Source: Symsagittifera roscoffensis (Eukaryota > Xenacoelomorpha > Acoela > Convolutidae). From it: DNA of 60,000 nucleotides. Shown here in pieces: positions 11,264-23,200 of the stretch (the first letter of the stretch is position 1; the number at the start of each line of letters is the position of its first letter). The stretch is taken from contig NC_087071.1 in assembly GCF_963678635.1 (NCBI RefSeq), positions 33,408,141 through 33,468,140 on the forward strand, in the 5' to 3' direction. The notes beneath the pieces were generated by a model. It did not search any database and had not been told where the DNA came from. It saw only the letters and a list, made by a program, of their open reading frames with translations. Made by a program: the position numbers and the translations under genes.

Positions 11264-14200
11264 CTAAAACACGCGGTAAAATATCGTCAAAAACATGAAA
11301 AAGCCAATTTGAACAAAGGCTCCCCATCCTGAAAAGACTCAAAAGACCACTGAACAAATACCCCCTCAATAGACCAAGTAAACAACCTCTTCACTCAATA
11401 GACCCAGTGAACAATCTTCCCCATGAGATTAAAAGCCAACTCAAGCAGTAAGGCTTGCATGTAAAATGTTCAAATCTAATTGGCGGAAAGAGATTGCTTT
11501 TAACAAAAGGGAGAGATTGTTATTTTTTGTCCCATGAAGACCAGTGAGTTTTTGTTTTCGATGGTTTAATCGAACTTAAGTTCTTGCCATCACCGCATGA
11601 TTTGAATGATGAAACTCCCATTCTACAACAATTTACAAAAAATTCTTCTGAGTCTATAGGGATCTAGATATGGAACTGATGACTTACTAGTTGAGCTCCA
11701 ATGCTAAAGAAAAAACAAACACTTTATTTGCATTTTTAAAATATTTCAAAACAGCATGTATGTGTCATATTTACGTATATTCATAAAAAAAGAAAATAAC
11801 TTTGTATTATTGATCTATTTAAAGTATAACAGTAATAGTAACTCAACTTTAAAATATTTCATTCTAAAATAACTGTTATGGCTGGTAGTTAAAAACGGGC
11901 ACCAAAAATTTCGGACAAAACCGGCAAAAGTAAGACTTAAAACTTAACCGCTGATAAATTATTTTTAAAAAGGTGTTTTTCGAAACTTCATTTCAAAAAA
12001 ATATATATTGGATTTGAAATAAATCCCAGAACACTTCTAAAAACAATCGTCTTATCAAATTGAACGCATCAGACTCGTGATCCAGAAACCAAACGATTCC
12101 CGAAAGAAAAAGTCCTCTCAGCGTCGAGAAAAATTGGTCTCTCCTTTAAATTACTCCAAATCGTAATTTACAGTTGGTTTCTAAGTTAATTCATTTATAT
12201 TATCTATTTAATGGAGACCAATTCAAGTCAATACCGGGGTACATAAACAACATAGGATAAAATTTATATCAATAACCATTCAGTATTTACATTTTTTTTT
12301 TCGTTTTTTTTTGTCACTGGTGATTCGAAACCTTCTGTGCCATTTGCATACGTCACCCAAGTACTCCTAATTTGTATAAAAAAACTGTTTTGCTGAAACT
12401 ATAAAATGAGAATATGAGATTACTGGTTAATTAGGGCTATTCTCATGCACAAAAGACCAAAATGCGCTAAGATCTCAACCAATCAAAACCTTGAAAAAAT
12501 CTAAAACTGATTATCTACCGCTGATTTCTTTCGAATTTTTCATTATTGATCTCTGATTGGCTGACAAAACTTTCGCGCATTTGGTTTTTTGCTCATGAAG
12601 GGTTTCTTCCTGGCTGACGATTGGTATCACTTTTTCAAATTTTTCAAAGATCGATTAAAAGGAGATTAAATTTTTTTTGTGTAAAAAGAAAAAATTTTCA
12701 AAGCATCTCATAAAAGTATAAAAGAAAAATCAAGACCCACATATTTTCATGCTATCTGTTTTCATCCATCAACAGGAAATCATTGAGCACTTGCTTCTAC
12801 GGGCACGAGTAACCAACCCCCCCCCCCCCCCCCCCCCCCTGACTGACCTTTTGGTCGGCCTCTGTATGGGAGTATACGCCCTCTCTGGTGTCTGCTTGGG
12901 AGTGTACACCCTCCTCTCTGGCGGGTTCTCCAGTGTCTTGGAGTTGTCGGCAGTGTACGCCGCCTCAAACTCGTTCGGCTCTCCCACCACTCCCTCCGGC
13001 AAATCCATCCGCTTGAAGTATTTCGAGAGTTTTGTGGCAAAAACCATAAGCGTGATGAGACCCACGGCAGCTACTCCAGAGGCAAAGAAGAGACCACTCT
13101 GCAAACAGTTTTAATAAAAATAAAGATAGACGGTTGCTGTGCAAGTAGCCACCAATTATAATCATAATAACCACCACAATAGTCACCATAAAAATTCATT
13201 ATAATGCTAATCATAATAAGCATAATAATCAGTATCATAATATTTAGGTTTTTGAGAGGTAAACCTTGGACAATACAGGTCAAAATGGCAGTATTTGGGT
13301 GTTTTTTTTTACCAAAAATTTTGACCTAAAAATTGCGCATTTACCATATTGGCGCCAAAGGTGCTTTTTAAAAAATTTCAGGATTGGTCGGCCGAAAAAG
13401 GATGTCATAAAATAATACCAAAGGGGGACACTTTGGTTGTTCATGGGTTCGAATCCCTGAGGCAATAAGTTCGAATCCCCTCAAACAAAATTCAAAAATG
13501 TGGTCGAAGTTTTATGTTGGTTTTCTAAGCTCTCTTAATCACAGTAAAGACCCTATTTTGACCAAATTTTCTGCGTCGCAGGGAAATTTAGAAAAACATA
13601 GGCCACGAAATGCGTTTTTAGGCTAGCTCGGAAATTTTGACCAAAAAAAAAAACGTTTTTTCGGCGCCCTTCCCCCTCAAAATTAGTATCTTTTGGCGCC
13701 AAATACAAGTTCAAAAAATGTTAGGATCCTTCACCAAAAATGGATATCTGAAAAACGTACAAAGGGGGGACCGAGAAAGAAAGAGCGCCCCCGCCACACA
13801 TCCCCCCCCCCCCCTAAATCCGCTACTGCTTGATTGAAAGCTGGATTTTTTAGCAAATCATAATTGAGCAATTTATACGCAGCGCTGAGCTATATTATTC
13901 TAATTTAAAAATGTGTAAGGGAGATTATAACTTGGTCTAATTATGGGGGGATGTTTAAATTGATCCCATACATGGCGCAATGATTTTTAACTGTGATCCG
14001 GGGATTCTTTGCTGTCGGTGCCAACCATGCGAATTCTATCCCCCCCCCCCTCCTCTCATTGTAAGCAGCTTTTGTCTTAGTCTCCACTGGCGAAAATTTA
14101 ACTTTCTCTTTTCTGATGATTATAATCAATAAGTTTGACGACAATGAAAAATCCTTTGCTTCTATGCATTTTCTTCAAATTGAGCCGACACAACGAACAG

Positions 14201-17200
14201 CACAGCAAAACTTACCAGTTCAAGCAAGAAATAGTCGCACATGTAGACCAAAAAGGCGTCGTAGATTTTGACGAAGCTCTCGCACTCACCGATGTCATTG
14301 GCGAACTGAAACAAATCTCCCAAAAATAAAATCCCAATTACTAAAACCGTTAAGCGACAGTTTGTAACAGGCGAAAATTCGTAAAAGGCAACAATTCGTA
14401 ATAAGCGACGATTCGTAACAGTAGATTAAGCGGAGAACACTGATTCAAGTGCAATATTCCTCTCGTGCCGGATGTAAGCGCAGCCGAGCAAGCGTATTCT
14501 GCTTGCCAATGCCGTGTTACTAATTGTCGTTTGTTACGAATTGTCGTTTGTTACGAATTGTCACCCTGACCACTAAAACTGCATCACAAATAGAGTTAGG
14601 CATCAATCAAGGATATTTCCCTTCCTTTTGTTAACGAGGAGAGTTTCCTTAACAGGTACAAAATTCGCATATGCTAAACTGTTAAATTCTTTTTTTTAGA
14701 GGGGCAAAAATTCGTTTCGGTACCAATTGGAGCGGGGGGGGGGGGGGGGGAGTAAAAGAGATCCCGCATCAACTTCATCGCCTGAAGCGCATTTATAGCT
14801 ACGCGAACGCTAACAATTCTTACCGCGTTCAAAATGTAAGCAAAAGTATCGTCAAACCAGCCAAACAACTTCAGAGCGTATTGTTCTGTATTCTAAACAC
14901 AAATTAAAGACAAACAAAAACATATTCACTCGTGGTAGAGAGAGTTGTAAAAAGTTGGAACAGACAAAAAAATTAAAAAGAGCAAATAATCTAAAATTTT
15001 GCATGCAAAAGCTAATTTTGCAGACAAAAGAATATCTCAAGTTCACCTAAAATTTCAAGTTAACAAACATGGAAGAACTGCCTAATTTAGCAAACTGCTC
15101 ATTTTTATTTTACTTGTCCGTTCCAACTTTTGCCACTTTTGATATCGTGGCTTTTCTGGTGTCTGAATTTGTGTACTCCTTCTTACGTTGAGTATCCAAT
15201 CGGTTCCATTAGTCTGCAGGGCAGTCTGTGCATTATCAACTGCCACTTCAAGAGCTGCAGTTGTTGTCTAAAAAAAGATATGTTTCGTTGATAATTTTTT
15301 TGAAAAAAAGTTAAAATAATCAATCATAGTCGATTGAATCAATTTTGCTAAGAATTTCAGGGCGGATCTAGGTCATTCTCGAGGGGGAAAGGGGGGCGTT
15401 GATTTTCGAAAATTTTTGGAAAATTTTGTCGACCTTTATTTTAGATCGACCAAGTTTCTGAGCCTTCCCAACGCAGCTTGTCCTCAGATTTTGGTTGGCC
15501 GACCCTAGAACTTTTCCAAAAGTTCCTTGGGCGCCAATATAGACTATTTTTTTAGGGGGAGCGCGCACCTAAAAAACGCCTTTTTTCAAAATTTTCGGAA
15601 AAGTGCCCAAAATTTTTTTGACTTATTTTCTAACTTTTTTTTGAGTGCGCCATTTCATACTAATTTTGAGGGGGGAGCGAGCGCCAAAAACACGCTATTT
15701 TTTGGTCAAAATTTTCCAAAAAGTGCCTAAAAACGCCGTTTTTGGCCTTTTTTCAAAAATTTGCCTGCGTTGCAGAAAATTTGGTCTGTCAAATTATGGT
15801 CTTTATATGGGTCTGGAAGGCCTCAAAAAAATCAACTAGGTCAACTTGAAAAAAAAAGGTCGACAAAATTTTTTTGAAACCTCCCCACCCCTCGAGAAAT
15901 TTCTAGATCCGCGCCTGCCCGCACTGAATTTTCATGGATAATAATTAATTATATTGCATTTTTGGTCTGTTTTTTCAAAATTTTGTCTGCGGCGCAGAAA
16001 GTTTGGTCACATTAAAAGTTTGTTCAAAACAGTTTCTTTTCACTGCTTTCGGGGAGCTCAGAAATTCAATCCCCCCCCCCCCCGAGAAAATCTTAGATCC
16101 ACCCCTGTATATTTACTACTGCTTTCGTATAATTTTTTGCCGAAATTATATACTGGAGTAATAAATTAAAAAATTCGTTTTTCTTAAAAGCGTCACCTCT
16201 GAGCTCTACAGTAAAAAATTAGATGTTGAAATGAAATCAAAGTGTGAGCAACAGACCGCAATGTCCCCAATGGCAGTCTTGCTGGCATCCACAGCAGCCT
16301 CGAAGTCCGTCTGAAACAAATAACACCAGCTGATGTAGGGACCCGGGTTGACCTTCCTACTATCTTAATTTTTTCTTTTAAGAAAAAGTCCGCCTGTCTT
16401 GAATAATTCTCAGAGCCTATTTTTGTAAGTTTGTAAGAAGTTGTAAGAAACTTACAAGAAAAGTTTCTAAGGCATCGACTTTTGATCAACCCGCAGAAAG
16501 CAATTCATGCAGTCGGCACATTGAAAACAGCCAAGGAGGACTTAAAGGTTAGGGGGGGGGGCATCCAAATATCATTATTTTTTGGTGGTTTTTACTAGAT
16601 TTTGTAGAACCACAATAAAATGTACTTCAGCTGTTCCAAGAGTTTTCTTTTTTGAAATGAAGGCTCTTTTCCAGTTCCCCCCTTTCAAAGTTAATTTTGA
16701 AAAGCTAATTTAACGTTGCCATAATGCAATGAAATTTGGCGTAGTGACCAGATTTGTTCTCCATACTTTACAGGGTAACATCGCGCATTTAGCCGTAATA
16801 ACACGTAAAACAAACATAAAACTCGGTATTTTGAAAGAGGGGAACTGGAAAAGAGCCGAAATGGCTTCCCCGCTCTTTTTTTATAAAAGCCCTTTTTTGA
16901 AAAAAAAAGTTTTTTTACGGTTTGAAAAAGACATAAATAACATGCTTATCGGCGATAGAAGTTGCGTACTTATTTGGCGTTATTATTTAAAATGCTTTTC
17001 GGTTGTTTTGATCATGCATTTTGAGAAGCTTTAAGCTATTGTAAAGTTAATGCTTCTAAATGGCTTGAAGTAAAGTGTAATTTTTGTAATTAACGCCAAT
17101 TAAAAAAATCGGCAGTTTTACAATTTCTGATGTTGCTAAAAACGCATGAGCAGGTATCTGAAAAGTAACAAAAACAAGAATGCTCGTATCAGAGCGAAGC

Positions 17201-20200
17201 CCTGAATGTTCCGACCGCCTTTTAATGTTTATGGAGCAGTAATAACATTTAAGAAATTAAATGAAATAAAACAAAATGAAATTTTTTTTCTAAAATTTGA
17301 ATTTTTTATTGAAAATCATCCCCCCACACGCCATATAAAGTACAAAAGGATAAATTTCGCTCCTTGTAACAAATCAATTATGGCAAAAAAGCGTCTTTCA
17401 ACCAATTTGAAACGATTTCTAAGACGGATTAACTCTCCGCTTACGCGTTAATGGCGCGAAATATTTCGCGCGTTAATTGTCCCAAATTGGCCAAAATGGC
17501 AATCTTTAAACCCCCGTAACTTTACGAAAAATGATCACAGGTGAAATATCTTTTCAAATTTAAGCTCAGGACAACAATACCTTTCGAATGATATAAAAAA
17601 ATTCCGTCAAAAATGGCTAGTTAAAAAGTCGAAATTTGTCTGAAGAAAAAAAAAGCCCACCCGAGCACAAATATTCCGTTACTTTCGTATCGAAAGTCGG
17701 AACAAAAATTGACATACTTTTTGAAAATTAATTGTTATTTAAGCGAAGAGTTCTTATTTTGGTGGTGATAGAGTGATTCAGCCAAATAAGAACTTTGGTT
17801 GTACATTATTCAATGCCTAAGCAAAATGAATAGAATGGCATGCTGATATTCAGACTTATGACGCATTAAACAGCAGAACGACTCGTTAAGTTTTACTGAA
17901 CTTTTATGACACACGCGTAATCATGAAAAAAAACTTCAACATTTTCAAATGACGAAAACCAAGTGCATGTTCTGAAGCTTATACCGGCTCTTTTTTTCTT
18001 TACCCCCACCTGCTTAGTTTACAAATAAAATGTTTGTTAAACATGTCCGATTGTTATGAAAATTGACGTATAAAGACTAGCTCTTTTACGTCAATTTTCA
18101 TAACAATCAGACAAATAGTGAAAACCTTTTATTTGTAAAACTTAAATGATTAAAAACTGACATACAGATTAACTCTTAAACGCCAATTTTCATAAGAATT
18201 GGAAAATTACAATCTAAACAAAAATTTTATTTGCAAAAATTAGGCCATGACAGAAACACATTTGATCTTCATACTTAGCCTTCCAAACCACTCGTTACAC
18301 CATAAAATTGATTCTAGTGCGTAGTCGAAAGAGGGGGGGGGGGTCTAGCCTCTATGCCATATATTTTGTAATCAACACAAACTAATCAACACTCATAAAA
18401 GTTTTTACCTGATCTGTCTTCATTTGGTCTCGTGATGCGATGACAGCTATCAAATCAGTCTCGGCTTGAGTAATTGCAGACGAAGTCTGAAAAAAACAAG
18501 ATTGAAAAACATAGCTGTGTCATCACCGGCAACCGTCACCAATTTCACAAATAATACGTTTTCCGTGGTAAAAATGCAGCAAAAACCCAGAAAATTTGAG
18601 CCTCAATTTAAATCATCTTTTAAAAATAGATTGCCCCCTTCCACGAATTTTGCGTGAAAACATGTTAGATTTGTTTGTTTTTTTTCGGCTAAACTGAACA
18701 TTGAACTGCGTACAATGATAAGTCATATAAAAATCAGATTGATCAGATTTTGTTTTAAAAAAAAAACATTTCATAAAAAAGTTCTTCGAACTTTTAATAA
18801 ATAATTTATTCGTCTCTACGATCGAGACTTTCCGAGGGCCAGGTGTTCAAATTTGACAATAGTTTTTGTCTTCCCGGGGTGAGGTGTTCGACTCTTGATT
18901 TGGCCGACACGTTCGAACGGCGTGCAATTTTTGTCGCAAATTAAGACGGTCGAACGAACACTATAGTCGAATAAGTCGAACAATGTCATGTAAAGTCGAA
19001 CAAAGTCGAAAACGGACATCGTTTGACTCAAGAAGTCGAAATCGGACATCAACGGACCTCAGCCCGGGTCTTATGGCAATTTTCTCAAGGGCAAAATATT
19101 CATAACAATATAATAATTTTTAACTTCTGTAAGTGAAGTTTCAACGCTAATATTCTTCATGAATCTTGATAAAAAACCTTTAGTTTGCAATCTTTTGTAG
19201 TGTAGGATATTGCGAGAATCACGTGAATTGATACGCATCACCTCCGCTGAGAGCTGCTTATAAGAATCTTTAGATGCCTTGCATGCTTGAGATCTGATTG
19301 AAAGTAAGTTTTTATCTGGCAATATTTTGAAGGATTCTCGCAAAAGACCTTGCTAGATAACTATTTTCAGATCACGATTGATCAGATCACGATTGATGTA
19401 CAAGAAGTGATTAACTAATCAAAAACCATGTTTTTGAAATATAAAAAAAAAACATTTTTTAGACAATTAAATCCAGTTCAGTGCCTCATTGTGTTACCTA
19501 AAATCGATTTTTCACAAGTAGAGCTTACCCCATGAACCCCAAATTTGGTATTAAAACTGGTACAACTATATTAAAACTGTATTGAAACTGGTACAACCGA
19601 TTGCATCATTAGTTTCGCCAAAATGCGCGCGAGTTTTATACTCACCGGTACTACTGCCTGTAGACTGGTTAAAATGGTATCGAGTGAGTCACAAGCGGTG
19701 GCTGAGTCTTCACAGGGGGTGCCAGTCACCCCAGTGGGTGTAGCTGCTTGGTTTGTATTCAGCTGAGTGTAGTAAACACCCACCTGGAGAAAACTGCATA
19801 TATTTAAAAGAATAATTTAGGTTATTTAATTTGCAATTTGTTTTTGATATAAAAAATGGTTTTTTTTTCTAATACAACTCCGTTTTTAGATGTAAAACTG
19901 TGTTTTTTAAATTCAACCCTTGTTTTGTGATATGAGACTTTTTAAAAAAAATCCAACGCCCTGTTCTGTGATGTGAGACTTTAAAAAAAATCAACCTCTT
20001 GTTTTGTGATGTAAAACTGAAAAGATCATCGGTTGACCTCTCGGGACACTGTTGTTTGAATGGTGTCCTTTGTCGACACTAGTCACGTTGGTCGAATATG
20101 TTCGATTTTGTCGGCTAGGGTTGACTTTGATAGAGCTTACCCTGATACATTTGCATTATTTTGAATTGAAGCTTTTCATTGTCAATGATAGAGCCTCTTT

Positions 20201-23200
20201 AATCATTTCAGTTGAAAATATGAGTTTCAAATTTACTGCAATTGATAAAAAATTTGCTAAAAAATGCAAAAAAAGGAGAAAAAAATTTGCACAAAAAGTA
20301 TTTTTTAGCGCCACGTCGTCAAATAACCGGAATGTTTAAATAATATTACCAGAAAAGTTTTGCAACTAATCTATTTCAACGTTTTTTTTGCAATCAAAGT
20401 TAAATCAACGTAATAAGGCAGCTGTTCATTTTGCCGAATTTGGCGTTTTCTATTTCATTGGGTCGTTTTTGATCATTGTATCATAGCTACAATAAATTAT
20501 TTTGGCTAAAGCAGGAAGTTAGCAAAAAATTGAACCACATGCTTGTTCGAGCACCATCAAAACGAACATAAAGCGGGACAATTGCCGTCGAATTGTGCAC
20601 AATTTTTGTTGTATTTGGTTCTGTGATATTGTATGCGGTATCTCGTTGGAAAACTAGTTGATAGTTCAAGAAAGTATTCTTTGTAGCTTGAATTAATTGT
20701 TTTCTCTGTCTGTTTTATAGCCATTGAGAGTGATACAGCAGTTCATACTCTGAGCTCTCAGCTGTGTACCAATGTCTCTGATCTAGTGAACTTGGACACA
20801 TCTTAATAATAATAATTAATACCACTGAAGGTTATTTTTACATCATGCAAGTACTGACATTGCAGTAGCAGTATGACATACCCGCCGAGTGGAATTAAAT
20901 TTTTCTATATATGAAATAATTTACACTAGGAAGAGTTTTATCCACTCAGTTCAATAAGAGTTTTCGAAAATTTTTAATTGCAGAATTTCAATTTCTTCAA
21001 TTTTCCTCCAGGTCAATTCTCCAGCAAGGGTTCCAATCCACTCCTTTGTCCAGCGTTGCATAGCCGAATTTTCTCTTGAATAAATGTCTTTCTAGGAGGC
21101 GTAATTTTGACTCCGTAGGCCTGTCGCTTCCTTCTTGGAAGTCCGTTAATCGTGGTCGATGCTCCTGGAGTGCGGCTTTTAGGAGTGCTCCCCCTGTTAA
21201 ATCTTCTGATACTTCCTTGATGGAATGTTTGACCGGGTCCCCAAACCGTTTTGGCTCCTTGCTCTTGTTCTGTCTTGAGCTTCTTCGGACCCCTGATTCT
21301 TCGACGCTAGATTCGTCTGAAGCCCCCTGAGGAGGTTTGAATCTCGTATCCCGTTCGGATGTTGGCTGGTCGTGTCCCCTGAGGTCGTCTGCGACTTTTT
21401 GAGCCCCCCTCTTAAGAAATTGGTCCGCCAAACTCTCCCACTCTGCTGGTGCTAGGTTTCGGTTTTGAAATGTGTCTAGAATGTCTTCAGGTCGTGTTTC
21501 TGAGTCTATCCTCTTCAACTTGACCTTTTTTTTGGAGTGGAGCTCGATTGGACGTCTCTGTTTGAGGTGTCTATAGTGGAGGTTGATTGTTTGTGTCTGT
21601 TCTGATCGCCTGCAGTAGCAGTATGTTTGGGCGATGTTTCTGGTTTGTCGCCTGGTTTCTTGCTTTTCGTCTTTTTCTCCGATTACTTTAATGCAACCAG
21701 TTCCTGAGTTTTAGGTCCAGGTATCGAACTAGGGCCCGCTGTGTTTGGTTTCGCTCGTTTGATGGCAACGTTTAGGCCCCCTCCTGATTCCGTGTCTTCG
21801 AGGTCACATTCCTCTTTCGATCTTTCGGAGTCTTCCGTGACTTCGCTCACTTGCTGAGATCTGCGCTTTTTTGCAAAGTGGTTGGGTTTTCCGCAATTTT
21901 TACAAGTTTTGCACAGTGCCGAACAGCTTTTTAGATGACCCTGGTCAAATGCTTTTTCCGCATCTATTACATGTTTTTGTTTTTCCATTGGAGTGGTTTG
22001 TTATGTTATTGTTTTGTCGTTTATTGGCTTCCCTCTTATATTGTTGATTTTTTGTGCTTCCCGTTGAGTTCCTGGCAGCCATCACTGGTTCTTGTTTTAT
22101 TTTCACCCCAGAGTTGTAATTATTGCCCGCTCCTACTGTTGCTGCTGCATTTGTCTTCTGGAATGCCATTGTAGTCAATTTACTATGTTCGAGTTTTATA
22201 GCTCTCTTCAACACTTCCTCTGGATCTAGCGTTTCAAATCTGTGTGTATCCTGCAAGGTCATATTTTTCATTTTTGAAATGAAAAGATCACGAGCTATCT
22301 CACTTTCAAGTCTACCAAGTCCTGATCTGGCTGCTTGCGCAGTTAACGCTGCGAGGAATTCCTCCAGCGATTCCCCTACTTCTTGAATTCGTGTGAACAA
22401 TTTGTATCTTTCATAAGTCACGCATTAAGCCTTTTGAAATGAAATTGATGCTATTTCTGTAATGTCCTTGATTGACATTTTGGAAATTTCAGCTGGTGGG
22501 TTTTTCTGCAAAAATCTTTTCTTTCCTTCAGTTCCCAGAGAGAGAAATAATCTTGATACAAGCTTCTTCTGTACCTCATTATAATAAACATTGTGACCAG
22601 CCCTTGGGCCGCGTGTTCCTCTCCTCATTTCCAGCATAATTCGATCTCTTGCTTGTTTATCTCTGAGGTTTCTGGCTGTCATCGCAGCTTCATCCTCTCC
22701 ATCTCGTGGCGTTTCTGGTCGTGGAGGTGGTTCTTCTAAAATATCTTTTGGATCCTCCAACATAACTTCCGGGTTTACATTTTCTTCTACGGTTAGCGCC
22801 ATTAGAAATTGCTCGAACCAGATTTTAAATTGCCTCGGTGGGTCTAGATTTGCTGAAGCCCAAAATACTGGTATTCCCATATCAGTAGGATTGTCCTGAG
22901 CTGCGAATCCTGCTGGCTGCGCAATGTGATATCCAATACGGTATCTCGTTGGAAAACTAGTTGATAATTCAAGAATGTATTCTTTGTAGCTTGAATTAAT
23001 TGTTTTCTCTGTCTGTTTTATAGCCACTGAGAGTGATACAGCAGTTCATACTCTGAACTATCAGCGGTTTACCAATGTCTAGTGACCTTGGACTTGGACA
23101 CATCTTAATACTAATAATTAATACCACTGAATATTATTATTACATCCAGCAATTACTGCAATTGCAGTAGTTGTATGACAGGTTCAAAACTTCTCGCGAG

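Larger units (their letters stand above)
20617..23185 (-). mobile_element. Deleted LTR retrotransposon (Ty3/gypsy-like), minus strand, in intron 17
   Basis: Two similar LTRs (22925-23180 and 20622-20879) begin TGTCATAC and end GATATCACA on the minus strand. Both flanks carry GGTTC, a 5-bp target duplication, so the insertion boundaries are secure. The interior keeps gag, zinc-knuckle and tail reading frames but lacks protease, reverse transcriptase, RNase H and integrase. It is a non-autonomous derivative of the same family as 29206-32465, oriented in the sense of the host gene. Confidence 0.92.

Noticed and set aside
12769-12847. Poly-glycine C terminus of prominin ending in RRSKCSMISC
   Set aside because: It depends on reading a 23-base homopolymer. 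A good donor precedes it and joins in phase to a GC-rich terminal exon with a polyadenylation signal.
12749-13114. Plus-strand 121-codon frame
   Set aside because: Shadow of prominin exon 24 on the opposite strand.
13435-13485. GGTTCGAATCCC, resembling a tRNA T-loop
   Set aside because: No acceptor stem, anticodon arm or D-loop around it. The same block occurs inside hAT-like repeats.
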